A stretch of 64,000 nt of DNA from Streptomyces sp. RerS4. GTDB lineage: Bacteria > Actinomycetota > Actinomycetes > Streptomycetales > Streptomycetaceae. This document shows positions 42,918-51,563 of this stretch, in pieces. The position numbers and the translations under genes were made by a program. Under the pieces are notes generated by a model, which was given only the letters and a program-made list of their open reading frames with translations, did not search any database and had not been told where the DNA came from. The stretch is from positions 6,248,501-6,312,500 of the forward strand of contig NZ_CP097322.1 of NCBI RefSeq assembly GCF_023515955.1. Direction: 5' to 3'. The number at the start of each line of letters is the position of its first letter. Positions within the stretch are counted from its first letter, which is position 1.

Positions 42918-44722
42918 CGGGCTGCGCTCCAGGTGTTCTCGTCACGGGCCGCTTCCGACAGCACGTCCTCGGCGAAGGGAGATGCGAGGCGTACGTAGCC
43001 GGCCTCGCGGTCGGCCTTGCGCTCCCAGCGGGTGAGCAGGTTGGCCTTGGCCGGCAGCGGTACGCCGGCCAGCAGCGCGGCGAGCCGGGGCGGGCAGCCG
43101 TGGCGGTCGGCGTAGGTCTGCAGGGTGGCGCGGACCTGCGCCCACAGCGCGGCCTCGGACTGCGGGTGCAGGTCCGCCAGCGCCGCGAGCATCTCGGCGA
43201 TGTGATTGACCAACAGGCAGTAGACGACCCGGTCCCAGCCGCGCTCGGCGTCGTACGTCATGGGGCCGGCGACGTCGGCGGGCAGCGAGGCCAGGATCTC
43301 GGCGTTCCGCTCGGGCAGGAGCTTGGTGCCCTCCAGGTCGCGGAAGAGGACCTGGGCCGGCATGCCGTCGTCGTCGACGCAGACGACGACGTTCTGGAGG
43401 TGGGGTTCCAGGACGAGGCCGTGGTCGAAGTAGGCGGCCAGGACCGGCGGGACGAGCAGTTTCAGGTACGCCGCCCACCAGTCGAGCGCGGTCTGCGGGC
43501 CGGCTCCCCGGAGCAGGCGGGAGATGTGCCCGGGGCCGGACGGGTACTCGTCGGCGACGGCGCCCGCGAGCAGCGGGGTCGTACCGGGCAGGAGCCGTCG
43601 GGACAGGCCCTCGCGGACGATCACGCCGAAGCCTTCGAGCAGGGCGCGGTCGGGGGTCCCGTCGGGACCGGGCAGGGCGAGGCTGCGGTAGGCGGGCTCG
43701 CGGAGCATGGCGCTGCCGGGGAAGCGGGTCGCGAGGTCGGACAGGGCGGGCTCCAGCAGCCGGGTCATGGCGACGGCGCCGGTCAGCTCGTAGCTGGAGT
43801 TCTTGCGCAGGCAGTTGGTGATGCGGACGTTGAGGCTGAACTTCAGGAACGTCTCACCGTCGTAGAGGGTGCGCACGGACGCCGTCGCGGCGAAGGGCCG
43901 CTCGCCCGGTCCGAGGTCGAGGATGTCGCCGCGGTCGAAGGCGGCCCGCAGCGCGGGGTGCTCGCGCAGCATCTCGTACTGCCACGGGTGCGCGGGCAGC
44001 AGCCGGTAGCCGTCCGGCAGGTCGGGGTGCAGCCGCTCCAGCGGGTCGGTGGCGCTCTCCTCGACGCGTTCCTCGGCGATCAGCTCGGCGCGGACGGCGA
44101 GGTGGCGCAGCGGGAAGACGGCGCCCGCCTCGGGCGCGTACGACAGCCAGGACGCGGCGTCGCCGCTGCGCGCCTTGGGGGTCGGGTGGAAGCGGTGGCC
44201 GAAGAGGAGCGACTGCTCGGAGGCGAGGTAGGTCGCGAGCTCGTCCTCGCCCGTGAAGGGGCGGGGGGCGTCCGCCGTACGGGCGGTCAGCGCGGCGGTG
44301 ACGGCCTCGTGGCCGGAGGCGACCTGGTCCAGGAACTCGTCGTTCCGCACACCCGTACGCAGCGACAGCTCGTCCTGGGTGTACTCGGCGAGGCGGCGCC
44401 AGTCGATCCGCGCCCAGACCTCGCCGCGCTGCTCCCGTACGGGTCCGGTGAACCGGTGGGCGCCCAGGAGGGAGGTGCGGCGCAGTTCGACCCGCAGCAG
44501 CACGCCACGGCGGGGCAGGCGCAGCAGCAGGTGGCCGTCCGCGACGGCGCTCTGGTGCTCGGGGCCGGACACCTCACGCAGCAGGCAGTTGAGGAGGGTG
44601 TGCGCGACGACGTCGTCGGCGCTCGGCAGGGCGGTGGGGCCGACACGGCCCGCGGCACCGACTTCGCCGGTACGGCCGGCGGGCACGGGAGCGGTGGCGA
44701 GCGACTTGTTCAGCGGGGGCAT
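42914..44722 (-). CDS. IucA/IucC-family NIS siderophore synthetase, PvsD-like
   Basis: The 602-aa NRPS-independent siderophore synthetase has ATP-binding HPTPKARSG (179-187) and HPWQ (245-248), and a downstream LEPHLQNVVV with RDLEGTKLL, all intact. Such enzymes adenylate a carboxylate of citrate or a related acid and join it to an amine or alcohol. By operon position it corresponds to PvsD of the vibrioferrin pathway. Start ATG 44722 overlaps the exporter stop (TGATG), and the stop overlaps the decarboxylase start (ATGA). Confidence 0.92.
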   Translation of the reverse strand: MPPLNKSLATAPVPAGRTGEVGAAGRVGPTALPSADDVVAHTLLNCLLREVSGPEHQSAVADGHLLLRLPRRGVLLRVELRRTSLLGAHRFTGPVREQRGEVWARIDWRRLAEYTQDELSLRTGVRNDEFLDQVASGHEAVTAALTARTADAPRPFTGEDELATYLASEQSLLFGHRFHPTPKARSGDAASWLSYAPEAGAVFPLRHLAVRAELIAEERVEESATDPLERLHPDLPDGYRLLPAHPWQYEMLREHPALRAAFDRGDILDLGPGERPFAATASVRTLYDGETFLKFSLNVRITNCLRKNSSYELTGAVAMTRLLEPALSDLATRFPGSAMLREPAYRSLALPGPDGTPDRALLEGFGVIVREGLSRRLLPGTTPLLAGAVADEYPSGPGHISRLLRGAGPQTALDWWAAYLKLLVPPVLAAYFDHGLVLEPHLQNVVVCVDDDGMPAQVLFRDLEGTKLLPERNAEILASLPADVAGPMTYDAERGWDRVVYCLLVNHIAEMLAALADLHPQSEAALWAQVRATLQTYADRHGCPPRLAALLAGVPLPAKANLLTRWERKADREAGYVRLASPFAEDVLSEAARDENTWSAAR

Positions 44723-46104
44723 CAACGGCTCCAGCGGGTACGGATCGAACGGAGAGTGCGGGGCGAGGCGAGTGCGCACGCCGCGGCCAGGGCGACAGCG
44801 CCGCCGGTCAGGACGGGCGCGGCCGGGCCGTAGTGACTGGTGCCCACGGCGGCGGCGACACCGGCGACGACGGCGCCCGCCTTGGAGAAGAACTCCAGCG
44901 AGCCGAACAGCCCGCCGGGGGCGCGTCCCTTGGCGCACTCGGCGGCGAGCACGGACAGGCACACGAGCCCGAGGGTCAGGCCCGCGCCGAGCAGCAGTCG
45001 TACGGCGGTCAGGGTGACCAGGCTGTCGGCCACGCCGTGCCCGGCCAGGCCGAGCGCGATGCAGGTGAAGCCCAGCGCGATGCCCAGCCGGGGGCGGTGG
45101 TGGAAGGCGGAGTGCACCGCCATCGCCGTGAGCAGGTAACACAGGTGGGGAAGGGCGAAGAAGATGCCCGAGACGGCCGGGGAGGTGCCCGGCAGGTGGT
45201 CCTCGATGAGCTGGATCAGGTACGGGAAGGAGATGACGGTGGAGAAGACGAAGGCGAACTCCAGGGCGTACAGGGCCCGGAGTCGGGAGACCGGTGACGG
45301 CGCCTCGGCCACGTCGAGCGCCTTCGCGGCTTCGCCGGCGGTGTCGGCCGCCCCGTTGGTCTCGCCCGCGCTCTCCGGCTCGCCCGCCCCGCTCGTCTCG
45401 GCGGTCTTGCCCGCGCCCGGTTTCGCCTGGCGCGACTCCGGCAGCGCCGCGATCAGCACGGCCGCCGTGAGCGGCAGGACGGCGAGCAGCGCGTACTGGC
45501 GGTGCGGCGACATCCAGGGCGACAGCGAGCCGACCACCACCGGGGCGAAGACCAGGGCCGCCCGCGCCGCGCCCTGCATCAGGGTGAGCGCCTTGGACAG
45601 CTCCGGCCCCTCCAGGGCGGCGCCCAGGTAGCCGTTGGACGCGGCGAACGTGCCGCCGAGGATGCCCTGGAGGATCAGGGCCACGGTGAAGGTGGTGAGG
45701 GAGTCGGCCCAGCCGGCGAGCAGGAACGACAGGGCGAGTCCGAGCTGGGCGCGCAGCAGCAGCCGCTTGCGCCCGAACCGGTCGGCGAGCCGCCCCCACA
45801 GGGGCGCGCCGACCGCGGCGAAGATCGTGGGGACGACGTACAGCACGCCCGCCCAACGGGCGGTGGGATCACCGAGCCCGGGAAGGATCTCCGTGAGGAA
45901 CGGGGGCAGGCCGAGCGCGGCGAAGGACGCCACGAAGTACGTTCCGGCGACGGCGTGGACCTGCCGGCGCCCCAGGGTGGGGCGCGACGGTGAGGCGGTG
46001 GAAGCGGGGTTCGCCGACGGGTCGGACGGGTCCGTCCCCTCCGACGGACCCGGCGACGCCGGGGTCGCCGGTCCGCCCGCCGCCGCGGCGGCTGGAGCGC
46101 TCAT
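44722..46104 (-). CDS. MFS transporter, probable siderophore exporter (PvsC-like)
   Basis: The 460-aa protein has about 12 membrane helices in two halves, the MFS loop motif GRLADRFGRKRLLL after helix 2, and a long charged central loop rich in Ala/Glu (about 225-265). Position third in the operon and flanked by two NIS synthetases matches the exporter PvsC. The first 45 residues are Pro/Ala/Ser-rich and cytoplasmic. It overlaps its neighbours by 4 bp (ATGA, upstream) and 1 bp (TGATG, downstream). Confidence 0.88.
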   Translation of the reverse strand: MSAPAAAAAGGPATPASPGPSEGTDPSDPSANPASTASPSRPTLGRRQVHAVAGTYFVASFAALGLPPFLTEILPGLGDPTARWAGVLYVVPTIFAAVGAPLWGRLADRFGRKRLLLRAQLGLALSFLLAGWADSLTTFTVALILQGILGGTFAASNGYLGAALEGPELSKALTLMQGAARAALVFAPVVVGSLSPWMSPHRQYALLAVLPLTAAVLIAALPESRQAKPGAGKTAETSGAGEPESAGETNGAADTAGEAAKALDVAEAPSPVSRLRALYALEFAFVFSTVISFPYLIQLIEDHLPGTSPAVSGIFFALPHLCYLLTAMAVHSAFHHRPRLGIALGFTCIALGLAGHGVADSLVTLTAVRLLLGAGLTLGLVCLSVLAAECAKGRAPGGLFGSLEFFSKAGAVVAGVAAAVGTSHYGPAAPVLTGGAVALAAACALASPRTLRSIRTRWSR

Positions 46105-47909
46105 CGGGCGTCCCTCTTGCGAGGGCGCAGGTAGTTGGGGCCGGTCGTGTAGTGCGTGTTGATGTCCGAGGCGCCGGAACGTTCCTTCGTGAGCAGGGTG
46201 CCCGCGGTGACCATGGCCTTGACGGGCAGCTCGGCGGCATCGAGGACCCGTTCCCGCAAGGCCGCACCGGGCTCCCCGGGGCCGGTCCCGAGGCGCTCGG
46301 CCGCCTCGGCCAGCCGCTCGCGTACGAGCTCCAACAGGGCCTCGCGCGGGGCGCGGCCGTGCCCGGCCAGGCCGAAGGCGTAGGCGCTCACGCACAGGTG
46401 GAGGGTGATGGTGGTGAACATGTCGGCGACGGCCCGGTAGTCCTCGCCGAACATCCGCCGGTCCTGGAAGGCGGCGGTGAGTTCGTCGGCCTCGGCGACG
46501 CCCAGGGTCTGCCGCATGCGCGGCAGGTTGAAGCGGGGGCCGTCGTCGTCCTTGAACAGCAGGCGCAGCCGGGTAACGCCGTCCTCCGGCGTGCGGTCGA
46601 GTACCAGCGAGACGTTCTGCTGGTGGGACTCGATGGCGATGCCGTAGTCGAAGAGGGTGGTCTGCCAGTCGAGGAGCAGGGTGGTGAAGGCGTCGAACAG
46701 GGCCACCGGGTCGCCGTCGTAGAAGCGGTCGGCGAGGTGGTCGATGAGCAGCCGGCCGCCCGGCGCCGTGCTGAGGAGCGCGGCCATCGGCAGGACGACG
46801 GCCTCGTCGAGGCCGGCCGGGTAGCGGCGGCACAGGACGGCGAGCAGTTCGTGGCCGGCGTGCGCGTACACGGTCTCGTCCGCGTGCAGGATCGTGTCCT
46901 TGAACCGGGGCTCGCGGCCGATCACGGCCTCCAGCAGCCGCTGGCCGGCGGCGCCGTGGTCGAGCGTGACCGGCTTGATGGTCCGGCGGTTGCGCATGCC
47001 CAGCGTGGCGGTGACCAGCGGGAGCTTGAGGTGCAGGGCCGGCTCGTCGGCCATGGCGACCGTACGCATCGACAGCGTCGGTACGGCTTCCCGGTACGGC
47101 CGGTCGGCCAGGACCGCCGAGTCCTCCAGCCCGGCTTCGCGCAGGGCCTCGCGCAGCGGGGCGCCGAGGCTGAGCGGGTGGACCGGGAGGGCGAGGTGGC
47201 TGTCGGCGAGCTCGGGCAGGCCGAGGTCGGCCGGCGAGGGCCAGCTCGCGGGCAGCAGCTCGGCGCCGCCCGGCACGGTGACCGCCCCGCGCGGCACGGC
47301 GAGCCAGCGCAGCGCGAGGTGCGGGTGGAACTCCGGGGCGTACGCGCGCAGTTGGGCGTCGTCCAGGCCGGAGCGGCCGCGTGCGGTCGGGTAGACCGGG
47401 TGGTCGAGGCGGGCCGCGAGCGTGTCGTGGGCCACGGCGGACGCGAGGCCCGTCCAGTCGGCGGGGTCGGCGCCGAAGCGGGCGGTCAGCGCGTCGCCGA
47501 CCTCGTCGGCGGTGCGGTCGTGCAGCCGCATGGTCGCCAGGGTCTGGCGGCACTCCTCGGCGAACGAGACGAAGCCGGGCAGGTCGACGGGGTCGGCCAG
47601 CGCGGTCAGCGCGCCGAGGACCGCGTCGCAGCCGGTGAGCTCACTGCCGTCGGACTCGCGGACCAGCAGCGGCCGGCGGGCGGCGAACTCGCTCTGGAAG
47701 CCGTCCTCGCCGATCGGCAGCAGGAGCGCCGAGCCCTGCTCCGTGCCGGTGGGCAGCCGCAGCCAGCGGCCGTCCTCGCGCTCGACGGTGGTGGAGCGGG
47801 TGCGCAGGCCGACGACGTCCTCGCGGAGGAAGGCGCTCAGGACCCGCAGCAGCAGGGCCCCTTCGGCGGAGTCGACCGCCTCCGCGGTGGTGGCGTGGTC
47901 CGGGCTCAC
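46101..47909 (-). CDS. IucA/IucC-family NIS siderophore synthetase with divergent motifs, PvsB-like
   Basis: A second 602-aa NIS synthetase. The ATP-binding segment reads YPTARGRSG (173-181) where the usual form is HPxxKxRxG, and the usual HPWQ reads HPLS (244-247); the later ESHQQNVSLVL and KDDDGPRFNLP regions are conserved. It may use a different carboxylate or bind ATP differently, a split also expected between PvsB and PvsD. Start GTG 47909 overlaps the ATP-grasp stop as GTGA; the stop overlaps the exporter start as ATGA. Confidence 0.88.
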   Translation of the reverse strand: MSPDHATTAEAVDSAEGALLLRVLSAFLREDVVGLRTRSTTVEREDGRWLRLPTGTEQGSALLLPIGEDGFQSEFAARRPLLVRESDGSELTGCDAVLGALTALADPVDLPGFVSFAEECRQTLATMRLHDRTADEVGDALTARFGADPADWTGLASAVAHDTLAARLDHPVYPTARGRSGLDDAQLRAYAPEFHPHLALRWLAVPRGAVTVPGGAELLPASWPSPADLGLPELADSHLALPVHPLSLGAPLREALREAGLEDSAVLADRPYREAVPTLSMRTVAMADEPALHLKLPLVTATLGMRNRRTIKPVTLDHGAAGQRLLEAVIGREPRFKDTILHADETVYAHAGHELLAVLCRRYPAGLDEAVVLPMAALLSTAPGGRLLIDHLADRFYDGDPVALFDAFTTLLLDWQTTLFDYGIAIESHQQNVSLVLDRTPEDGVTRLRLLFKDDDGPRFNLPRMRQTLGVAEADELTAAFQDRRMFGEDYRAVADMFTTITLHLCVSAYAFGLAGHGRAPREALLELVRERLAEAAERLGTGPGEPGAALRERVLDAAELPVKAMVTAGTLLTKERSGASDINTHYTTGPNYLRPRKRDAR

Positions 47910-49105
47910 GGGGTGATCTCCCAGGTCTGTGCGGCGAGGAAGTCGGCGACGACACGGTCGACGGTCGCCAGGTCGGTGCCGATGGCGCGGACGACGCCGA
48001 GGAAGTCGCGGTTGGTGTGGTACAGCTCGTGGCGCTCGCCGACGGCGCGCGTCGGCCGGTACGACAGGCGCACGTCGTCCACCTCCAGATCGATGGCGCC
48101 GGGAGCGGCCGTCAGGGTGCCGGCGCGGTCGGCGCACGGGGTGTGGATGCGGGCGGCGCCGTCGCGGCGGGCGGCCGGCTCGGAGGGGAGGGCCTCGCCG
48201 AGGTGGGTGCGCAGGATCAGCTCGAAGAGCGGGATGCCCAGCAGCTGTTCCAGCAGCTGGTCGCTCTGGTCGCCGATGGCGCGGTAGTTGACCTCGATGA
48301 TGCGGGCGCGGCCCTCGTGCACCACGAACTCGGTGTGGCAGATGCCGAAGCCGATGCCGAGGGCGTCGAGCTGGGCGAGGATCTGGGCGGCGACCGGCTC
48401 GGGGTGGGCCGGGACGAAGGCCGACCGCTCCTCGATGAAGTACGGCGGGGCGGAGAGCTGGGTGTGGAAGCCGCCCAGGACGTGGCGGACGGTGCCGTCC
48501 CCGAGCGTCTCCATCGTGTACAGCTCGCCGGCGAGGTACTCCTCGACGACCAGGGCCGCGCCGGGGCGCCGGGCCTGGATCTCCTTGCAGCGCAGCACCA
48601 GCTCCTCGGGTCCCTCGACGAGGATGACGTCCTCGCTGGCGACGCCCTCGCGCGGCTTGACCACGCACGGGTAGGGCGCGTCGGCGGCGATGGAGGTCAG
48701 GGCGTCCGGGTCGGTGCCTGCGGCGAGTTCGGTGGACCACACGGCGTCGAGGCCGGCCGCGGCGAGGTGGCGGCGCATCTGGGCCTTGTCCTTGACGCGC
48801 AGCGTGGCCTGCCAGCTCTTGCCCGGCAGGCCGAAGTACTCGGCGGCCAGGGCGGCCTGCATCTGCACGTGGTCGCTGTTGGTGAACACGGCATCAGGTG
48901 CGTGGTGGGTCGATATCAGGCTGATGACCGCGCGGAAGTCGCGTACATCGCATTCCAGGATCTCGACGTCGGCGGCGTAGCGGCCGCGGTGGGCGTCGGG
49001 CTGGTCGGTGAGCACCGTGACGTCGAGGCCGAGTCGGGACGCCGCGGGCAGGAAGCCGTCGGTGACCGAGTCGGTGGGGTTGAGGGCGAGCAGGTACAAC
49101 CGCAT
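47906..49105 (-). CDS. ATP-grasp ligase, PvsA-like
   Basis: The 399-aa protein has the three ATP-grasp regions: an N-terminal Rossmann-like domain (LYLLALNPTDSV), the lysine-bearing YPCVVKPREGVASEDV with LVVEEYLAGELYTME, and the metal-binding acidic/Asn site ARIIEVNYRAIGDQSD. ATP-grasp enzymes form amide bonds from acyl phosphates; PvsA of the vibrioferrin pathway is of this family. It is first in the operon. ATG 49105 opens the conserved strand; two iron-box candidates lie upstream. Confidence 0.88.
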   Translation of the reverse strand: MRLYLLALNPTDSVTDGFLPAASRLGLDVTVLTDQPDAHRGRYAADVEILECDVRDFRAVISLISTHHAPDAVFTNSDHVQMQAALAAEYFGLPGKSWQATLRVKDKAQMRRHLAAAGLDAVWSTELAAGTDPDALTSIAADAPYPCVVKPREGVASEDVILVEGPEELVLRCKEIQARRPGAALVVEEYLAGELYTMETLGDGTVRHVLGGFHTQLSAPPYFIEERSAFVPAHPEPVAAQILAQLDALGIGFGICHTEFVVHEGRARIIEVNYRAIGDQSDQLLEQLLGIPLFELILRTHLGEALPSEPAARRDGAARIHTPCADRAGTLTAAPGAIDLEVDDVRLSYRPTRAVGERHELYHTNRDFLGVVRAIGTDLATVDRVVADFLAAQTWEITP

Positions 49106-49204
49106 GGGCGGGTGACGCCTTCCGATTCGTGGAGGTCGCGAGCGGCCGTGGTCACGGAGTGGGCGGCTCGTCCCGGATGCTGGGCGCAATCGGGCTTGCG
49201 TAGC

Positions 49205-49223
49205 TTAGGTTAGGCAATCCTTA
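49205..49223. promoter_or_regulatory. Iron box (DmdR1/IdeR-type) upstream of the siderophore operon
   Basis: The 19-mer at 49205-49223 (TTAGGTTAGGCAATCCTTA) matches the consensus TTAGGTTAGGCTAACCTAA at all but a few positions, mainly in the right half. It lies 100 bp upstream of the ATP-grasp start on the minus strand and should repress the siderophore operon in iron-rich conditions. Confidence 0.8.
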
Positions 49224-49283
49224 GCTTCAAGCCGGTGTTCAAGCGTTCGAGTTGACGGATTGATCAAGGGCGCCCCAGGAAGA

Positions 49284-49302
49284 TAAGGTAAGGCTTACCT
49301 GT
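49284..49302. promoter_or_regulatory. Iron box upstream of the FhuF-like gene
   Basis: TAAGGTAAGGCTTACCTGT at 49284-49302 is a near-consensus DmdR1/IdeR box with a good AAGGT...ACCT palindrome, 50 bp before the ATG of the FhuF-like gene, so it should overlap that promoter. Confidence 0.82.
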
Positions 49303-49351
49303 ATTTCAAGTCCGGTGTCTCGACGCCCTGCCCGCCCGTGAAGGATCACCG

Positions 49352-50263
49352 ATGACGACCCCCCTGGACACCCCGGTGGCTCCCACGGCCGTACCCGGCG
49401 GCGGCGAACTCGCCGACGGCTACCGGCGTCTGGTCGCGGTCTGCGAGGCGTTGGACGCACGGGTCGCGGGCTCCGGGGAACCGGCGCCGGGGGAGTGGGT
49501 GACGGGCGCGGAACTGGCGGAAAGCCCGGAGGCCCTGGCGGCCTTCGTCGCCGCCGAGTCCGCGCGCATCCGGGAACGGCACGGACTCACTCCCCGACCG
49601 GACGTGGCCGTCTCCCGCGCCCTGCACGACTACCTCTGGTCCGTCAGCCTGCTGATGAGCGGCACCTGGTACCTGGACCGGCGCGTCCCCCGCATCCGCC
49701 CGGCGGAGATCCGGCTGAACCTGACGACCGGCACGTACGAGGTGACCCCGGGTTCCGGATTCGCCTGCCTGCCGAACGATCCGGCGGCGGACGGGACGGT
49801 GCCGGGCGTACGGGCGTCCGGTGTGCGGGCCTCCGGTGTGCGGGCGTCCGCAGTGCGGACGGTCGGCCATGAGGAAGCGCTGCGCGCGGAGTTGCGGGCC
49901 GCCGTCGCGGACCACGTACGTCCGCTGTTGGCCGCGATCGGCCCGCACGCCCGGCGCGGCCCCCGCGCCCTGTGGGGCATGGTGGGCGACGACCTCGTCT
50001 CCGGCATCTGGTACCTCGGACGGGTGCTCGACCAGGAGGAGCGGGCCGTGAGCGCCGCGACGGAACTGCTCCCGACGGCCATAGCGCCGTTCCCCGCGGG
50101 CGCCGACTTCCGCCGCCTGGCGGGCCGTGAGGGGCGGCGGTACCCGACCCGCACCCGGACCGGCTGCTGCCTGTACTACGCGCTCGACGCCGCCCGGCCG
50201 TGCGGTACGTGCCCGCGCACGAGCGACGCGGAGCGGGTCCGGCGCCTGGAGGACGAGGCCTGA
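49352..50263 (+). CDS. FhuF-like (2Fe-2S) ferric-siderophore reductase
   Basis: The 303-aa protein ends in the FhuF cluster motif Cys-Cys-x10-Cys-x2-Cys (GCCLYYALDAARPCGTCP). FhuF-like proteins reduce ferric siderophores in the cytoplasm to release iron. It is divergent from the siderophore operon and shares its iron-box region. Residues about 150-168 are a fourfold Gly-Val-Arg-Ala-Ser repeat (DNA 49807-49860), probably a surface loop grown by slippage. A bidirectional terminator separates it from the converging binding-protein gene. Confidence 0.87.
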   Translation: MTTPLDTPVAPTAVPGGGELADGYRRLVAVCEALDARVAGSGEPAPGEWVTGAELAESPEALAAFVAAESARIRERHGLTPRPDVAVSRALHDYLWSVSLLMSGTWYLDRRVPRIRPAEIRLNLTTGTYEVTPGSGFACLPNDPAADGTVPGVRASGVRASGVRASAVRTVGHEEALRAELRAAVADHVRPLLAAIGPHARRGPRALWGMVGDDLVSGIWYLGRVLDQEERAVSAATELLPTAIAPFPAGADFRRLAGREGRRYPTRTRTGCCLYYALDAARPCGTCPRTSDAERVRRLEDEA

Positions 50264-50282
50264 TCGCGCACCGTACGGCGCA

Positions 50283-50330
50283 ACGGCCGCGGGCCGGTAC
50301 CGGGACATCCCGGCACCGGCCCGCGGCCGT
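50283..50330. terminator. Bidirectional terminator between fhuF-like and binding-protein genes
   Basis: A 48-bp nearly perfect inverted repeat: ACGGCCGCGGGCCGGT (50283-50298) pairs with ACCGGCCCGCGGCCGT (50315-50330), with CCGGG/CCCGG extending it around an ACAT loop. It lies between convergent genes and would stop transcripts from both sides. Confidence 0.85.
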
Positions 50331-50349
50331 CAGAGGGTGTGCGTGACGA

Positions 50350-51366
50350 CTACTTGGCGGCGTCGACCTTGAAGATCTTCGCCATGTCGTCCAGGACCAG
50401 GTCGGCGCCCTGGAGCGAGACCGAGGTCATCCAGGCGGCGTCGTCGACCTCGTGGACGTTGCCCTTCTGGACGGCGTTCAGACGCTGCCAGAGCGGGTTC
50501 TCCATGAACTTCTTCTTGCGCTCGGCGCCACCGGAGAAGGCGGTCACGAAGATGTGGTCCGCGTCGGCCTGCTGGATCTGCTCTTCGCTGATCTCGATGT
50601 TGAACTTCTCGGTGTCCCGCTGGTTCTCCGGGCGGGTCAGACCCATGTCGTTCAGGATGATGCCGCTGAAGGTCTTGGGCAGGTAGATGCGGGTCGGGCC
50701 GTCGACGAAGCGGGTGATGGAGATGGTCGGCTTGCCGCCGTCCTTGCCGCCGCCCTGGGCGTTGATGGCGTCACCGATCTTCTTGGCGCGGGTCTCGTAC
50801 GCGGTGAGCTTGGCCTTGGCCTTCTCCTCCTGGCCGAGCGCCGTACCGAGGAAGGTGACGTTCTCCTTCCAGATCGGACCCGTCGTCTTGACGAAGACGG
50901 TCGGGGCGATCTGGCTCAGCCGGTCGTACAGGTCCGCGTGGCGGACGGTCGCCGAGACGATGAGGTCGGGCTTGAGGGCCGCGATCGCCTCCAGGTTGGG
51001 GCTGTCGAGCGGACCGACGTCCTTGGTGTCCTTCACCGCGTCGCCGAGGTACGCGGGGAAGCCCTTCTGGTCGCGGTACGCGCCGACGCCGCCGACCAGC
51101 GGGGCTTCCAGCGCGACGACGGCCTCGACCAGGCTGTTGTCCAGCGCCACCACGCGCTTGGGCTTGGTCTTGACCTCGGTGGTGCCCTTGTCGTGCGTGA
51201 TGGTGCGCGGGAAGCCCGCGTCGGCCGCGGCGGGCTTGGCCGAGGCCTCGGAAGCCTTGCCTTCTTCACTGCCGCCGCCGCAGGCGGCCAGCGAGAAGGC
51301 CAAGGCCGCCGTGAGGGCGGCAGCGGCGATCCGGCCCGGCCGGCGACGCTGAGTGAAGGTGTTCAT
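50350..51366 (-). CDS. Iron-siderophore ABC transporter substrate-binding lipoprotein (FepB/FecB-like)
   Basis: The 338-aa protein has a twin-basic N-terminus, a hydrophobic stretch and the lipobox LAAC with the acylated Cys at 29, then a class III periplasmic-binding-protein fold (RVVALDNSLVEAVVAL, IAALKPDLIVSATVRH, ADADHIFVTAFS). Anchored outside the membrane, it would deliver the ferric siderophore to the FecCD permeases encoded divergently. Two iron-box candidates lie in the 197-bp region between them. Confidence 0.92.
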   Translation of the reverse strand: MNTFTQRRRPGRIAAAALTAALAFSLAACGGGSEEGKASEASAKPAAADAGFPRTITHDKGTTEVKTKPKRVVALDNSLVEAVVALEAPLVGGVGAYRDQKGFPAYLGDAVKDTKDVGPLDSPNLEAIAALKPDLIVSATVRHADLYDRLSQIAPTVFVKTTGPIWKENVTFLGTALGQEEKAKAKLTAYETRAKKIGDAINAQGGGKDGGKPTISITRFVDGPTRIYLPKTFSGIILNDMGLTRPENQRDTEKFNIEISEEQIQQADADHIFVTAFSGGAERKKKFMENPLWQRLNAVQKGNVHEVDDAAWMTSVSLQGADLVLDDMAKIFKVDAAK

Positions 51367-51438
51367 CGGGTCTCTCCCATGAGCTGACGGTGCGAACGAA
51401 CTACTGGCGAAAGGCTGTCAAAACCGTTGGCCAGCCAC

Positions 51439-51457
51439 TTAGGCAAGGCTTACCTGT
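51439..51457. promoter_or_regulatory. Iron box upstream of the binding-protein gene
   Basis: TTAGGCAAGGCTTACCTGT at 51439-51457 is close to the DmdR1/IdeR consensus and lies 73 bp upstream of the binding-protein start on the minus strand. Confidence 0.78.
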
Positions 51458-51538
51458 GTGGAGCGCTGTGAGAATAGCCGCTGTTCAGGCCTTTATCCAC
51501 CCCGGGTCCACATCCAGCGAGCGGACACCTCAATTCGT

Positions 51539-51557
51539 TAAGGTGTGCCTTACCTTG
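51539..51557. promoter_or_regulatory. Iron-box candidate overlapping the permease start region
   Basis: TAAGGTGTGCCTTACCTTG at 51539-51557 keeps the AGGT and ACCT half-site cores but matches the consensus at only about 12 of 19 positions. It lies just 6 bp before the GTG start of the first permease gene. Confidence 0.55.
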
Positions 51558-51563
51558 TGAGGC

